DNA of 64,000 bases, taken from positions 62,001 through 126,000 of the forward strand of contig NZ_RZHE01000011.1 of assembly GCF_003989825.1 (NCBI RefSeq). The letters run 5' to 3'. Shown here piece by piece: positions 46,969 through 55,909 of this stretch. The stretch's first letter is position 1. The number at the start of each line of letters is the position of its first letter. The DNA is from Vreelandella populi. Its GTDB lineage: Bacteria; Pseudomonadota; Gammaproteobacteria; Pseudomonadales; Halomonadaceae. The notes beneath the pieces are model-generated. The model was given only the letters and a program-made list of their open reading frames with translations. It did not search any database and had not been told where the DNA came from. The position numbers and the translations under genes are program-made.

Positions 46969-48435
46969 CTAGCCTTTCTTAGCCAAATCCTCCATCAGCG
47001 CGCGCAGCATTTTCCAGAACTCCTCCACCGATTCAAGCTCAACGCGCTCATCCGGTGAGTGGGCGCCGCGGATAAGCGGACCAAACGAGATCATATCCAG
47101 GTGTGGGTATTTGCTGCCTATAATGCCGCACTCAAGCCCGGCGTGAATGACCTTGACGGCGGGTTCTTGCTCAAACAGAGCGGCATGGCGCTTGTTAAAG
47201 ATGGCAAGTAACGCACTGCCTGGGTGAGGCACCCAACCGGGATAGCTGTTCTCCACACGCACGCGCGCGCCAATTAATCCAAACAGCGCCTGAAAGCGGT
47301 CGGCCAAGGCGGCGGTTGCCGTATCGTGCAGGGAGCGTACTAACGCACATAGGTGCAGACGCCCTGCTTTAAGGCTTAATACGCCTAGATTATTGGACGT
47401 TTCCACAACGCCGGGCACATCGGCGCTCATGCGCTCAACCCCGCACGGCGCGGCATGCAGCGCCGCCACCAGCATAGTGCTGGCATCCAGGGTTAGCGGC
47501 TCAACAGCCTCATGATTTACGCTTCGAGTGGCGCTCAAGACCAAACCGCTATCGCCCGTGCTTAGCTCGGCACGCAGGGTATTTTCCAGCGCCTTCAGCG
47601 CTTCAAAAGCGGCATCCACTTCGTCAGCGGGCAGGGCAAGCTGAGCAAACGCTTCGCGGGGAATGGCGTTACGCAGCGTGCCACCCTGGTAGCTCACCAG
47701 GCGCGCATCAAACGCTTCCAGGATGCGCAGTGCCCGCACTAACAGGCGGTTGGCGTTACCCAGCGGCTTATGAATATCAATCCCCGAATGGCCGCCTTTC
47801 AAACCCGTTAGGGAGATTTCGATCAGCTGTTCACCGTCACGCAATGCGATACCCGGTAGGAGGGCGTCAACTACCACGTCAGCACCACCCGCACAGCCGA
47901 TATACACTTCGCCGCGGTCTTCACTATCCAGATTGAGCAGCAGTGAGCCTTTCAGCCAGTTTTCGGCCAGGTTCAGCGCACCGCCCATGGAGGTTTCTTC
48001 TTCAAGGGTAAACAGGGCTTCAAGCGGGCCATGGGTAAGCTCTGTATCCTCAAGCACGGCAAGAATAGCCGCCACGCCCATTCCGTTATCGGCCCCAAGC
48101 GTTGTGCCCTCGGCGTGCAGCCAGCCATCAGCTACATAGGTGCTGATCGGGTCGCGGGAAAAATCATGGGTGCTGTCGGAATTGGCTTGGGCCACCATAT
48201 CCAAATGGCCCTGCAGAATAACCCCCGGCGCCTGCTCACAGCCAGGCGAGGCAGGTTTACAAATACGTAAATTGCCAAAGCTATCGCGGTCGTGGGCAAG
48301 CCCCTGAGCATCGGCCCAGGCTTCGAGTATCGCGACCAGCTCGGCTTCCTGCCCAGACGGGCGCGGGGTATTACACAGCGTACGAAAGTGGCGCCAAACG
48401 ATGGACGGCGTCAACGCGTCTAAATGTGCGTTCAT
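46969..48435 (-). CDS. pepD: Aminoacyl-histidine dipeptidase (peptidase D)
   Basis: The 488-residue M20 metallopeptidase opens LTPSIVWRHFRTLCNTPRPSG. Zinc-binding elements are VILQGHLDMVAQANSDSTHDF near residue 75 (His and Asp), ADNGMGVAAILAVLED near 118, and the catalytic Glu pair in LEALFTLEEETSMGGALNL near 142. LTGLKGGHSGIDIHKPLGNANRLLVRAL is typical of the PepD branch. It hydrolyses Xaa-His dipeptides and other dipeptides in the cytoplasm. It lies 32 bases downstream of tmcA on the same strand. Confidence 0.95.
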   Translation of the reverse strand: MNAHLDALTPSIVWRHFRTLCNTPRPSGQEAELVAILEAWADAQGLAHDRDSFGNLRICKPASPGCEQAPGVILQGHLDMVAQANSDSTHDFSRDPISTYVADGWLHAEGTTLGADNGMGVAAILAVLEDTELTHGPLEALFTLEEETSMGGALNLAENWLKGSLLLNLDSEDRGEVYIGCAGGADVVVDALLPGIALRDGEQLIEISLTGLKGGHSGIDIHKPLGNANRLLVRALRILEAFDARLVSYQGGTLRNAIPREAFAQLALPADEVDAAFEALKALENTLRAELSTGDSGLVLSATRSVNHEAVEPLTLDASTMLVAALHAAPCGVERMSADVPGVVETSNNLGVLSLKAGRLHLCALVRSLHDTATAALADRFQALFGLIGARVRVENSYPGWVPHPGSALLAIFNKRHAALFEQEPAVKVIHAGLECGIIGSKYPHLDMISFGPLIRGAHSPDERVELESVEEFWKMLRALMEDLAKKG

Positions 48436-48467
48436 AAAAACTCTTCATTATCGACAATGGGAACACT

Positions 48468-50657
48468 TTACTCCTCCACGCCGTGAGGGAAAAGCATACC
48501 GTGAGCCGTTAGCTGTTCGATGGCCTGACGTAGTGCGCGAACGGCATCACCATGCGCGACGGCCAACGGGCGATTCTGGAAGGCCCAGGCCGCCAGCTGC
48601 TGATGGGCAATCAACGCCGCCTGTGTGACGCTGGTTTCCCGTGCCAGGGCCTGCAGTGCCGGGCGCGCCAGCACCGGGTCGCGATGCGCGTAAGCTACGT
48701 CGTTTACCGCTTGGCGCTCGTCTGCCGTCAACGGTGCCCTGGGCAGTACCTGTAGCAGCAGTGAGACAACCTCTGCCGGCAAGGTGGGCAGCTCAAACGC
48801 CAACAGACCGGGCAACGCGGCCGCAAAGGTTGTCTTCAAAGTGCTCAAGACAGCCTGCCCTTCGGCGTTCAGCGCTTTGGCGGCCATGACCGCAAACTCG
48901 CCCGTGGCTGTTTCTCGGGTAATACCCAGGCGTACGGGGGTAAACCCCTGCGCCAGCCAAAAGCGGAGCAGTGAAGCTTCGGCGCCAAACGTGGCGCCAT
49001 ACAGGGCGATGCCTTGGCGCGCGGCCTCTCTGCTGTCGTCATCAATAAGCTTTCGGCCCAACCCTTCCCGGCGACGTTCAGGATGAGTCGCAATACGCAC
49101 CACACGGCGCCAGCTAGCGGTCAGCGCAGCGCGACTTCCCATATGCGCCGCCAGGGACTGAGCCATCAAGTGGCCTTGGGGGCGTCGCTTGCCAAGCGCT
49201 ACCTGCTCGGCAAGCGACGCGTCGAAACCGCCCTCCTCCCGCGCGACAAGCACCGCCTGGGGTGCATTTGTCTGCCCCACCAGGCGTAGCGTGGTGCCGG
49301 GCCCGTCCAACAGCTGACGCAAATCACTGGGTGAGGTTCGATAATGTGACTGCACCAACAGGCCAAACACGGCCTCAAGTGCATTCTCGTTATGCGCAAG
49401 CTCACCACGTATTATCACCTGCGATGTTAGCGGGCCATTAAAGCGCTGCCCCGCCGGTAGCGGTGCCTTAAGCATCAGCAACTGGTTAACCGTAGCCTCG
49501 AGCGGGTCACCTACCGCCCAGCGAATGGGCGTATTCGGCGTTAGCGCTTTCCACTGCGGCGTAAGCCGATCAAGCACGCTGCGAAAGCGCAGTGCAAAAC
49601 CGCGCCCGGAGCCTTCGTAGCCATCAATGGTGGTGGCAAACGCGATCCGCGGAAATGCAGAAAGCCACTGGCCCAGTAGGAAAGCCGGAATCGCCGCCGC
49701 TTCATCAACCATCAAATAGCTGCCGTCGCCTCCCAGCTTTTGGGCCGCCACCTGCTCGGTGAGCACATCGGGGGGCAAAAAGCATAGCTCGCTTTTATTA
49801 GCGAGCTGAAAGCGGCTGGGAGTGATACGCGCCCCCTCCGGGCAGAGAGCTTCCAGACGCGTAAACAGGCTTTCCACCGCGTCCAAGCGCGGAGCCGTGA
49901 CGATAATAATCGGCATGCCGCTTTCCAGAAGCCGTGCACAGGCAATTCCCAGGGCGGCGCTTTTGCCCCGCCCTCGATCCGCGGTAATGACCAGCGGACG
50001 GCGGCGCTTTAAGTTCATCAGTTGGGTAACGGTAGCTGCCTGATCGGCCGTGGCGCATGCGCTATCGTTAACGCTCTCTAGATGCGCTGAGCGTGCGGTT
50101 AAGCGAGGTAGCTGCGGCCACCCGGGCGCGTGCCAGGTGACGATATCCGTGCGCTCATCAAGCAGGCGAGCCAGACGCGCTAAATAGTGGGCGGTTAACT
50201 GCTCCCACTGCCAGGGGTGATCAGCAAACCGGGCATAATCAGGGTCTGGGCGCTCACCCCAAGGGTAAGGCGTTATCAGCACCAGCAAGCCGCCTGCCGT
50301 CAGCGTACCTGCTAGCGCTCCTAACGCTTCAGGATCAAAGCCTGCGCTGCCGCTGGCATCCATGATAACAAGCTGATGCTCGGTACCCAAACGCGTACGC
50401 GCTTTGCGCGGCGTGATCCAAGGTTCAACCGGCGCATTATCTGCCTGATGGGCAACCCATAAAGGCGCTAGCCAATAAGCGCCCTGCCAAAGTTCGAGAG
50501 CTTGAGCACGACACTCGGCGGGCTCTCCCGTTAGCCATACCAGCTGCCGCCATCGGCGCCTGTGTAAGCGTTTGGCATGGGCCAATAACGCTGGCACGGG
50601 CGACTTACCGGGCATACTTAACGTTTTCGTCAACCCTTCGTGTGGCAACGCTGGCAT
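48468..50657 (-). CDS. tmcA: tRNA(Met) cytidine acetyltransferase TmcA
   Basis: The 729-residue fusion has an RNA helicase-like domain and a GNAT acetyltransferase. Walker A is LVITADRGRGKSAALGIACARL near residue 215, and YLMVDEAAAIPAFLLGQWLSAF near 315 is the Walker B region; the acetyltransferase part includes RVVRIATHPERRREGLGRKLIDD near 520, the acetyl-CoA loop. TmcA makes N4-acetylcytidine at the wobble base of tRNA-Met, improving AUG decoding fidelity. TAGGAG precedes the ATG. The long AT-rich intergenic segment beyond it serves the divergent TRAP operon. Confidence 0.95.
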   Translation of the reverse strand: MPALPHEGLTKTLSMPGKSPVPALLAHAKRLHRRRWRQLVWLTGEPAECRAQALELWQGAYWLAPLWVAHQADNAPVEPWITPRKARTRLGTEHQLVIMDASGSAGFDPEALGALAGTLTAGGLLVLITPYPWGERPDPDYARFADHPWQWEQLTAHYLARLARLLDERTDIVTWHAPGWPQLPRLTARSAHLESVNDSACATADQAATVTQLMNLKRRRPLVITADRGRGKSAALGIACARLLESGMPIIIVTAPRLDAVESLFTRLEALCPEGARITPSRFQLANKSELCFLPPDVLTEQVAAQKLGGDGSYLMVDEAAAIPAFLLGQWLSAFPRIAFATTIDGYEGSGRGFALRFRSVLDRLTPQWKALTPNTPIRWAVGDPLEATVNQLLMLKAPLPAGQRFNGPLTSQVIIRGELAHNENALEAVFGLLVQSHYRTSPSDLRQLLDGPGTTLRLVGQTNAPQAVLVAREEGGFDASLAEQVALGKRRPQGHLMAQSLAAHMGSRAALTASWRRVVRIATHPERRREGLGRKLIDDDSREAARQGIALYGATFGAEASLLRFWLAQGFTPVRLGITRETATGEFAVMAAKALNAEGQAVLSTLKTTFAAALPGLLAFELPTLPAEVVSLLLQVLPRAPLTADERQAVNDVAYAHRDPVLARPALQALARETSVTQAALIAHQQLAAWAFQNRPLAVAHGDAVRALRQAIEQLTAHGMLFPHGVEE

Positions 50658-50994
50658 TAAGACTCCTAAGATCCACTATTTCTTTAAAACTTCTTTAGAA
50701 CTTTGGTTGAACAAAAAGGCGTTTTTCAACGTTACTTGTTCTGACCAAGCATGTAAAAAACTCATAATGAAAATGTAAGCCACTGATTAAAATAAATATA
50801 AAACTTTTAAAAAAACTATAAGTAGCGCTTTTTACTTATCTTACTCAGGTTGCACCGCAGCAGTAAGAGTGTGCTAATTTAGCGGTGCAGCCCGGTGCTT
50901 TCTCTACTTTACGTAAACGTTAGCTCCTTTATTGCACTTTCCTGCATTGCGGTAACAAACACTAATAATGCCTTAAGCCAACCAGGAAAATAAC
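50658..50994. other. AT-rich divergent region between tmcA and the TRAP operon
   Basis: No gene is supported in 337 bases. The section at about 50670-50840 is distinctly AT-rich, unlike the flanking genes. TGCACCGC (50851-50858) and GCGGTGCA (50882-50889) form a perfect inverted repeat, extendable to about 11 bp, separated by 23 bases. The region should hold the TRAP promoter and possibly a regulator site. I looked for a sigma-54 type -24/-12 element and found none. Confidence 0.5.
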
Positions 50995-52098
50995 ATGAAA
51001 ACGATCGCTCGATTCAGCCTCACTACGCTGGCGGCTAGCATCACGTTCGCCGCGCTCACCACTACTGCACAAGCCCAAGAACAGTGGACAATGACCTCTA
51101 CCTGGCCGGATAACCTTGATCTGGTTCAGATTGATCAACACTGGGTAGAACTGGTTAATAAACTTGCCGGCGACGAAGTACAGATCAACTTTCGGTCTGG
51201 CGGTACACTGATGCCCGGTACAGAAGTGTTTGATGCCACGGAAACCGGCAGTATCGAAGCCGCCGGTGACTGGCCCGGCTACTGGGCTGGTTTAAACCCC
51301 GCTTTCTCTCCACTGGCAACCACTACCAGTCTGTTTAACGGCGTCGACTATCTTAACTGGATTCAGCAGTGGGGTGGCCGTGAACTCTACGAAGAGATTT
51401 ATGGCCAGTACAACATGATGTACCTGCCCTACGGGATTACTAATAACGAGTCTGGCTTTATGGGCCGCACGCCGATCGCGAGCATTGCAGATCTTGAAGG
51501 CAAGCGCCTGCGTCTTTCAGGACGTGACCAGGGGCGTGTTCTGGAGCAGTTAGGCGGCTCACAGGTAACGCTTGCCGGTGGTGAGGTGTATCAGGCAATT
51601 GAGCGCGGCGTGATTGATGCCGGCGAGTTTTCAACCCCGGGCGTGGATTTCAAGGCAGGCTTTGCCGAAGTCGCCGACAACTGGGCAACGCCGGGCTGGC
51701 ACCAGTCTGCCAGTGTGTTTGGCGTCATGATCAACATGGATGCCTGGAACGCGCTTTCTGAAGAGACCCAGGAGAAGCTGCGTATTGCTGCCGACGCCAC
51801 CATGGCTTGGTCGCTGGCCTGGTCTGAGTACGAATCCAACGCCGCCACCCAGCAATTTATCGATGCGGGAGTGACGATCAACCAGTTCTCTGAAGAGGAT
51901 TTGGCGCGAATTCAAGACGTCACTAACCAGGTCATCGTACAGGGCGCCTGTGAAAACCCCGATCACGCCAAGGTTTATCACTCCATGATTACGTACCTGC
52001 AGGAGTACGCGACGTGGCGTGATGTTTCAGTGCCTTTCAATATGAGCCGCACCATGAACAATCTGCCTTCTCTGGAAGAGATCGAAGCTTGCCTGTAA
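50995..52098 (+). CDS. dctP: TRAP transporter substrate-binding protein, DctP/TakP family
   Basis: The 367-residue periplasmic protein has a Sec signal ending TTAQAQEQW near residue 27. The mature protein shows the DctP fold: WTMTSTWPDNLDLVQIDQHW, the binding-domain segment GGTLMPGTEVFDATETGSIEAA, the long GSQVTLAGGEVYQAIERGVIDAGEFSTP segment near 185, and a conserved tryptophan in WATPGWHQSASVFGVMIN. The GDWPGYWAGLNPAF region and the LGGSQVTLAGGEVYQAIERGV pattern are like the 2-oxoacid-binding TakP/mannitol-type group, but the ligand is not settled. A stable hairpin separates it from dctQ. Confidence 0.92.
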   Translation: MKTIARFSLTTLAASITFAALTTTAQAQEQWTMTSTWPDNLDLVQIDQHWVELVNKLAGDEVQINFRSGGTLMPGTEVFDATETGSIEAAGDWPGYWAGLNPAFSPLATTTSLFNGVDYLNWIQQWGGRELYEEIYGQYNMMYLPYGITNNESGFMGRTPIASIADLEGKRLRLSGRDQGRVLEQLGGSQVTLAGGEVYQAIERGVIDAGEFSTPGVDFKAGFAEVADNWATPGWHQSASVFGVMINMDAWNALSEETQEKLRIAADATMAWSLAWSEYESNAATQQFIDAGVTINQFSEEDLARIQDVTNQVIVQGACENPDHAKVYHSMITYLQEYATWRDVSVPFNMSRTMNNLPSLEEIEACL

Positions 52099-52111
52099 GG
52101 CGCTCATGTTT

Positions 52112-52132
52112 CGCCCCGGCATCGCCGGGGCG
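52112..52132 (+). other. Intra-operon hairpin between dctP and dctQ
   Basis: CGCCCCGGC (52112-52120) and GCCGGGGCG (52124-52132) make a perfect 9-bp GC-rich stem with a 3-base loop, 14 bases after the dctP stop and 26 bases before the dctQ start. It has no T-run. Such hairpins commonly stabilise the upstream mRNA so that the binding protein is made in excess of the membrane subunits. Confidence 0.65.
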
Positions 52133-52158
52133 GTTGTTGTGCTGACCGGAGATCTCCC

Positions 52159-52662
52159 ATGAATGCAGTTGCCCAAGCCATTGATGCGCTCAATGAAGCG
52201 TTTGGACGCCTGATTGCGCCGCTGATTGCCATCATTACTCTGATTGTACTGTTCGATATTATTTCCCGTTTTGTGTTCGGCCGCCCAAGCGACTGGGCAT
52301 TTGATATCACCAAGATGCTGTTTGGCGCGCACTTCATGCTGATGGCCGCTTACGGGCTACGTCACCATGTTCATGTAGAAGTGGATGTTTTAAAACGCCT
52401 GTTATCGCGCAAAAAACAGGCACTGCTTGAACTGGTGGGTTATGTGGTTTTTTTCGTGCCGTTTATCTGGATGCTGCTCAAGTACGGGTGGCTGTTTTTC
52501 GATCGCGCGTTTAGCCGGGGTGAAACCACCTACGGCATGATGTCGATTCCGGTCTACCCCATTAAGGGCGTGATTGTGCTGGCAGCAGCTCTCCTCCTGC
52601 TACAAGCCATTGCCATTGTCCTGCGGGCCATTATGCAGCTGTGCGAGGAGATACCGGCATGA
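52159..52662 (+). CDS. dctQ: TRAP transporter small permease, DctQ
   Basis: The 167-residue protein has four membrane helices and the DctQ features LIAPLIAIITLIVLFDIISRFVF and YGLRHHVHVEVDVLKRLLSRKK near residue 75. It joins DctM to form the sodium-coupled carrier. The start ATG lies just after a perfect GGAGATCTCC palindrome at 52148-52157 that contains the ribosome binding site. The end overlaps dctM by four bases (ATGA at 52659-52662). Confidence 0.93.
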   Translation: MNAVAQAIDALNEAFGRLIAPLIAIITLIVLFDIISRFVFGRPSDWAFDITKMLFGAHFMLMAAYGLRHHVHVEVDVLKRLLSRKKQALLELVGYVVFFVPFIWMLLKYGWLFFDRAFSRGETTYGMMSIPVYPIKGVIVLAAALLLLQAIAIVLRAIMQLCEEIPA

Positions 52663-53993
52663 ACTTAAGTCCCGAATTGCTCGCATTAGTCATGTTTGGC
52701 GGCCTGCTGGTTGGGCTGTTCATGGGCCATCCGCTTGCCTTTGTGCTGGGCGGGGTGGCAGTGTTCGGTGCGTTTTTAGGCCCTGGTGAGCGGGTGCTGG
52801 GCACCCTGATCAACAATATCTACGGTAACGCCATGGATAACTACGTACTTGTGGCGATACCGCTTTTTGTACTCATGGCGCGCTTTCTCAACGACTCTGG
52901 CGTTACCGAGCGAATGTTCGACGCCATGCGCCTGCTGCTGGCCAACCTACGCGGCGGGCTGGCCCTAACGGTGGTCATCGTCTCGGTGCTGCTGGCCGCC
53001 ACGACCGGCATTGTCGGCGCCTCCATTGCCGTGATGGGCATGATCGCCCTGGTGCCCATGCTCAAATATGGCTACAACAAGGAGCTAAGTGCGGGCGTGA
53101 TCATGGCCAGCGGCTGCCTGGGCATTCTGATTCCGCCCAGCATCATGCTGATCCTGATGGCCAGCTACTCACCGGTTTCGGTGGGTGCACTGTTTGCGGG
53201 TGCCATGGTTCCAGGGTTAATGCTAGGCGTGATGTATGCGCTTTACGTCCTGCTGATCTGCCACTTCAAACCCTCTTACGGTCCGCCAGTGCCTAAAGAG
53301 GAGCGCGCAGAAGTTAGCACCAAGCAACTTTTAATTATGCTGGGCAAGTATGTGGTGCCGCCCATGTCGTTGATCCTTGGGGTACTTGGCGCCCTGTTTA
53401 CCGGGATTGCCACCGCGACAGAAGCCTCTGCGATTGGCGTTTTTATCGCGTTTATTCTGTTTCTGATCTTTGGTGACCGAAAGCTTTCCACTTGTTTTAG
53501 AACGCTGATTGAGGCGGGCAAAACCACCACCATGGTAATGCTGGTGCTAGTGGGTGCTACGGCATTTACCGGTGTTTTCTCGCGCGGTGGCGGCATGCAG
53601 GTCATCCAGGATCTATTGTTGGCAATGCCGGGCGGCACGACTGGCGCGCTTATCATGATGCTGTTATTGGTGTTTGTATTAGGCATGTTCCTAGATTGGA
53701 CCGGCATCGTGCTGTTGAGCTTTCCGATCATGCTGCCGATCATTCAGCAGATGGGTATCGACCCGCTGTGGTTTGTGGTCATGGTGGCCGTGGTGCTGCA
53801 GACCTCATTTCTCACCCCGCCGTTTGGCTACGCGCTGTTCTACTTGAAAGGCGTGGCTCCGCCTGGGGTCGAGATTGTCGATCTGTATAAAGCCGTGGTG
53901 CCGTTTGTGGCGCTTATCCTGTTGGCCTGTGTATTGATGGCCTTCTTCCCCTGGTTGGTCACGGGTCTGCCCAGTTTGCTGATCGGCTACTAA
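52659..53993 (+). CDS. dctM: TRAP transporter large permease, DctM
   Basis: The 444-residue protein has about 12 hydrophobic helices and the DctM signatures LATTGIVGASIAVMGMIALVPM near residue 115, GVIMASGCLGILIPPSIMLILMASYS near 148 and TGIATATEASAIGVFIAF near 250. It forms the transport channel with DctQ. The start at 52659 (MNLSPELLALVMFGG) gives the family N-terminus; a longer frame opens at 52641. The operon ends at a strong terminator. Confidence 0.94.
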   Translation: MNLSPELLALVMFGGLLVGLFMGHPLAFVLGGVAVFGAFLGPGERVLGTLINNIYGNAMDNYVLVAIPLFVLMARFLNDSGVTERMFDAMRLLLANLRGGLALTVVIVSVLLAATTGIVGASIAVMGMIALVPMLKYGYNKELSAGVIMASGCLGILIPPSIMLILMASYSPVSVGALFAGAMVPGLMLGVMYALYVLLICHFKPSYGPPVPKEERAEVSTKQLLIMLGKYVVPPMSLILGVLGALFTGIATATEASAIGVFIAFILFLIFGDRKLSTCFRTLIEAGKTTTMVMLVLVGATAFTGVFSRGGGMQVIQDLLLAMPGGTTGALIMMLLLVFVLGMFLDWTGIVLLSFPIMLPIIQQMGIDPLWFVVMVAVVLQTSFLTPPFGYALFYLKGVAPPGVEIVDLYKAVVPFVALILLACVLMAFFPWLVTGLPSLLIGY

Positions 53994-54030
53994 CCAGCCA
54001 ACACGTTCAGCCTCCCCTTCTGTCGTTACT

Positions 54031-54056
54031 CCCCCGCTCTTAGGCGGGGGTTTTTA
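54031..54056 (+). terminator. Terminator of the TRAP operon
   Basis: CCCCCGC (54031-54037) and GCGGGGG (54044-54050) make a strong stem followed by five T residues. It lies 37 bases after the dctM stop. An 11-base direct repeat TTTTTATATGG starts at its T-run (54051) and recurs at 54065. Confidence 0.88.
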
Positions 54057-54181
54057 TATGGGTATTTTTATATGGATAGTGGGTTAGCTGCAGCCGTGGT
54101 GCCCAAGTGATACTATTTGCAGCCGTTACTTTTTCGCATTGACGAGTCAGCGCTGCCAGCCTCGTCCCAGGAGACAACGAC

Positions 54182-55882
54182 GTGCCGATTCCCGCTCGCC
54201 GTTCAAGATTGGCGCTACTTCCAGACTATATATCCCGCTTTACGCTATCGCTCACGCCGTGGTCATGTGCGCTGTTCTTGATTGCGCTGACGGTAGCACT
54301 GCCGATTCTGGTCGTCTTGAGCTATATATTCGTGCCGACCGAAGGCGTCTGGCAGCACCTGGCGAGCACCGTATTGAGCCGCTATTTGTCGAATACCTTT
54401 TGGCTCGTGCTCTGGGTTGGGCTGGGCACGTTAATTATAGGCGCCGGTAGCGCCTGGCTGGTGGTGATGTGTCGCTTCCCAGGCAAACGAATCTTCGAGT
54501 GGGCGCTGTTATTACCACTGGCGGTGCCAACCTATGTCATCGCCTACGCTTATACGGATTTCTTGCAGGTGGCGGGGCCATTGCAGAGTGCGCTTCGAGG
54601 GTGGTTTAACTGGCAGTACGGTGACTACTACTTCCCCAATGTGCGCTCGCTAGGCGGCGCCGCTACGCTGATCACGTTTGTGCTGTATCCCTACGTTTAT
54701 CTGCTTGCCCGCGCGTCTTTTCTTGAGCAATCAGTGTGCGTGCTTGATGTAGGGCGCACGCTGGGCCGCGGGCCCTGGCACCTGTTTGCAAGCGTTGCCC
54801 TACCGCTGGCACGCCCGGCCCTGGTGGGCGGCGTTTCGTTGGTACTGATGGAAACCCTCAACGAGTTTGGCGCGGTGCAGTTTTTTGGCGTGGATACCTT
54901 TACCACCGGCATCTATCGCACCTGGTTTGGGCTAGGCGAGCCAGTGGCAGCAGCACAGCTAGCTGCCTGCTTGCTGACGTTTGTGATTGTGCTGGTGCTG
55001 CTGGAGCGCTTCTCGCGCGGGAAGCGGCGCTATTTTCATACCACAAACCGATACCAACAGTTGCCCGAGTACCGCCTGCACGGCTGGCGCGCCTTCGGCG
55101 CAACACTCGCCTGCTTGCTGCCTATTGTGATCGGCTTTTTATTGCCTAGCGGTATTTTGCTGAACCTCGCCATCCATCAAGGTGATGCCCTTCTGGGCAC
55201 GCGCTTTATCCGCTTCGCTACCAACAGCCTTAGCCTTGCCACGGTGGCGGCGTTGATCGCCGTGGGTCTTGCCGTGCTGTTGAGCTATGGCGTCAGGCTA
55301 CATAACTCGCCCGGTGCCCGGCTATTTACCCGAGTAGCCGCGATGGGCTATGCCATTCCCGGCTCGGTGGTCGCGGTGGGTATCTTGATTCCCTTCGCGT
55401 GGCTGGATAGCACCCTGAACACGTGGCTACACGCCCACTACGGAAAAATTATTGGCCTGGTGTTTAGCGGCTCGGCGTTTATTTTAATCTACGCCTACAT
55501 CGTGCGCTTTTTGGCCGTGTCGTTTAATGCAGTTGAAGCAAGCCTTGGCAAAGTTACTCCTAATATGGACGCCGCCTCTCGCACCCTGGGCCAAACCGCG
55601 GGCGGCACACTACGCCGTATTCATACACCGCTGATGCGCAGTAGCCTATTGGCCGCCGGTATATTAGTGTTTGTGGATGTAATGAAAGAACTGCCCGCAA
55701 CGATTATATTGCGGCCGTTTAACTTCGATACCCTGGCGGTGCGTGCTTATAGCCTAGCGTCTGATGAGCGCCTGGCCGAGGCTTCCACCGCGTCGCTGGC
55801 CATTGTGGTGGTCGGCATCTTGCCGGTGATTCTGCTTAGCCTGGCCATGCGCCGGGCTCGGCCCGGCAGCCATGCTCAGTAG
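54182..55882 (+). CDS. Ferric iron ABC transporter permease, FbpB-like
   Basis: The 566-residue inner-membrane permease is a fused double unit of about 12 helices. Two ABC permease EAA-type loops are visible: LDVGRTLGRGPWHLFASVALPLARPALVGG near residue 195 and MDAASRTLGQTAGGTLRRIHTPLMRS near 465. This layout is typical of FbpB/SfuB permeases for free ferric iron. The start is GTG at 54182, preceded by AGGAG. The cognate ATPase and binding-protein genes lie nearby but on different transcripts: the ATPase is convergent, and the binding protein is beyond it. Confidence 0.92.
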   Translation: MPIPARRSRLALLPDYISRFTLSLTPWSCALFLIALTVALPILVVLSYIFVPTEGVWQHLASTVLSRYLSNTFWLVLWVGLGTLIIGAGSAWLVVMCRFPGKRIFEWALLLPLAVPTYVIAYAYTDFLQVAGPLQSALRGWFNWQYGDYYFPNVRSLGGAATLITFVLYPYVYLLARASFLEQSVCVLDVGRTLGRGPWHLFASVALPLARPALVGGVSLVLMETLNEFGAVQFFGVDTFTTGIYRTWFGLGEPVAAAQLAACLLTFVIVLVLLERFSRGKRRYFHTTNRYQQLPEYRLHGWRAFGATLACLLPIVIGFLLPSGILLNLAIHQGDALLGTRFIRFATNSLSLATVAALIAVGLAVLLSYGVRLHNSPGARLFTRVAAMGYAIPGSVVAVGILIPFAWLDSTLNTWLHAHYGKIIGLVFSGSAFILIYAYIVRFLAVSFNAVEASLGKVTPNMDAASRTLGQTAGGTLRRIHTPLMRSSLLAAGILVFVDVMKELPATIILRPFNFDTLAVRAYSLASDERLAEASTASLAIVVVGILPVILLSLAMRRARPGSHAQ

Positions 55883-55909
55883 AGCCAGCAGGTAGGCCTA
55901 CGCTGGGTG

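Noticed and set aside
50930..50975. Sigma-54 promoter upstream of the TRAP operon
   Set aside because: A TTGCAC-like string followed by TGCA is present, but the invariant GG and GC dinucleotides are not spaced by 10 bases.
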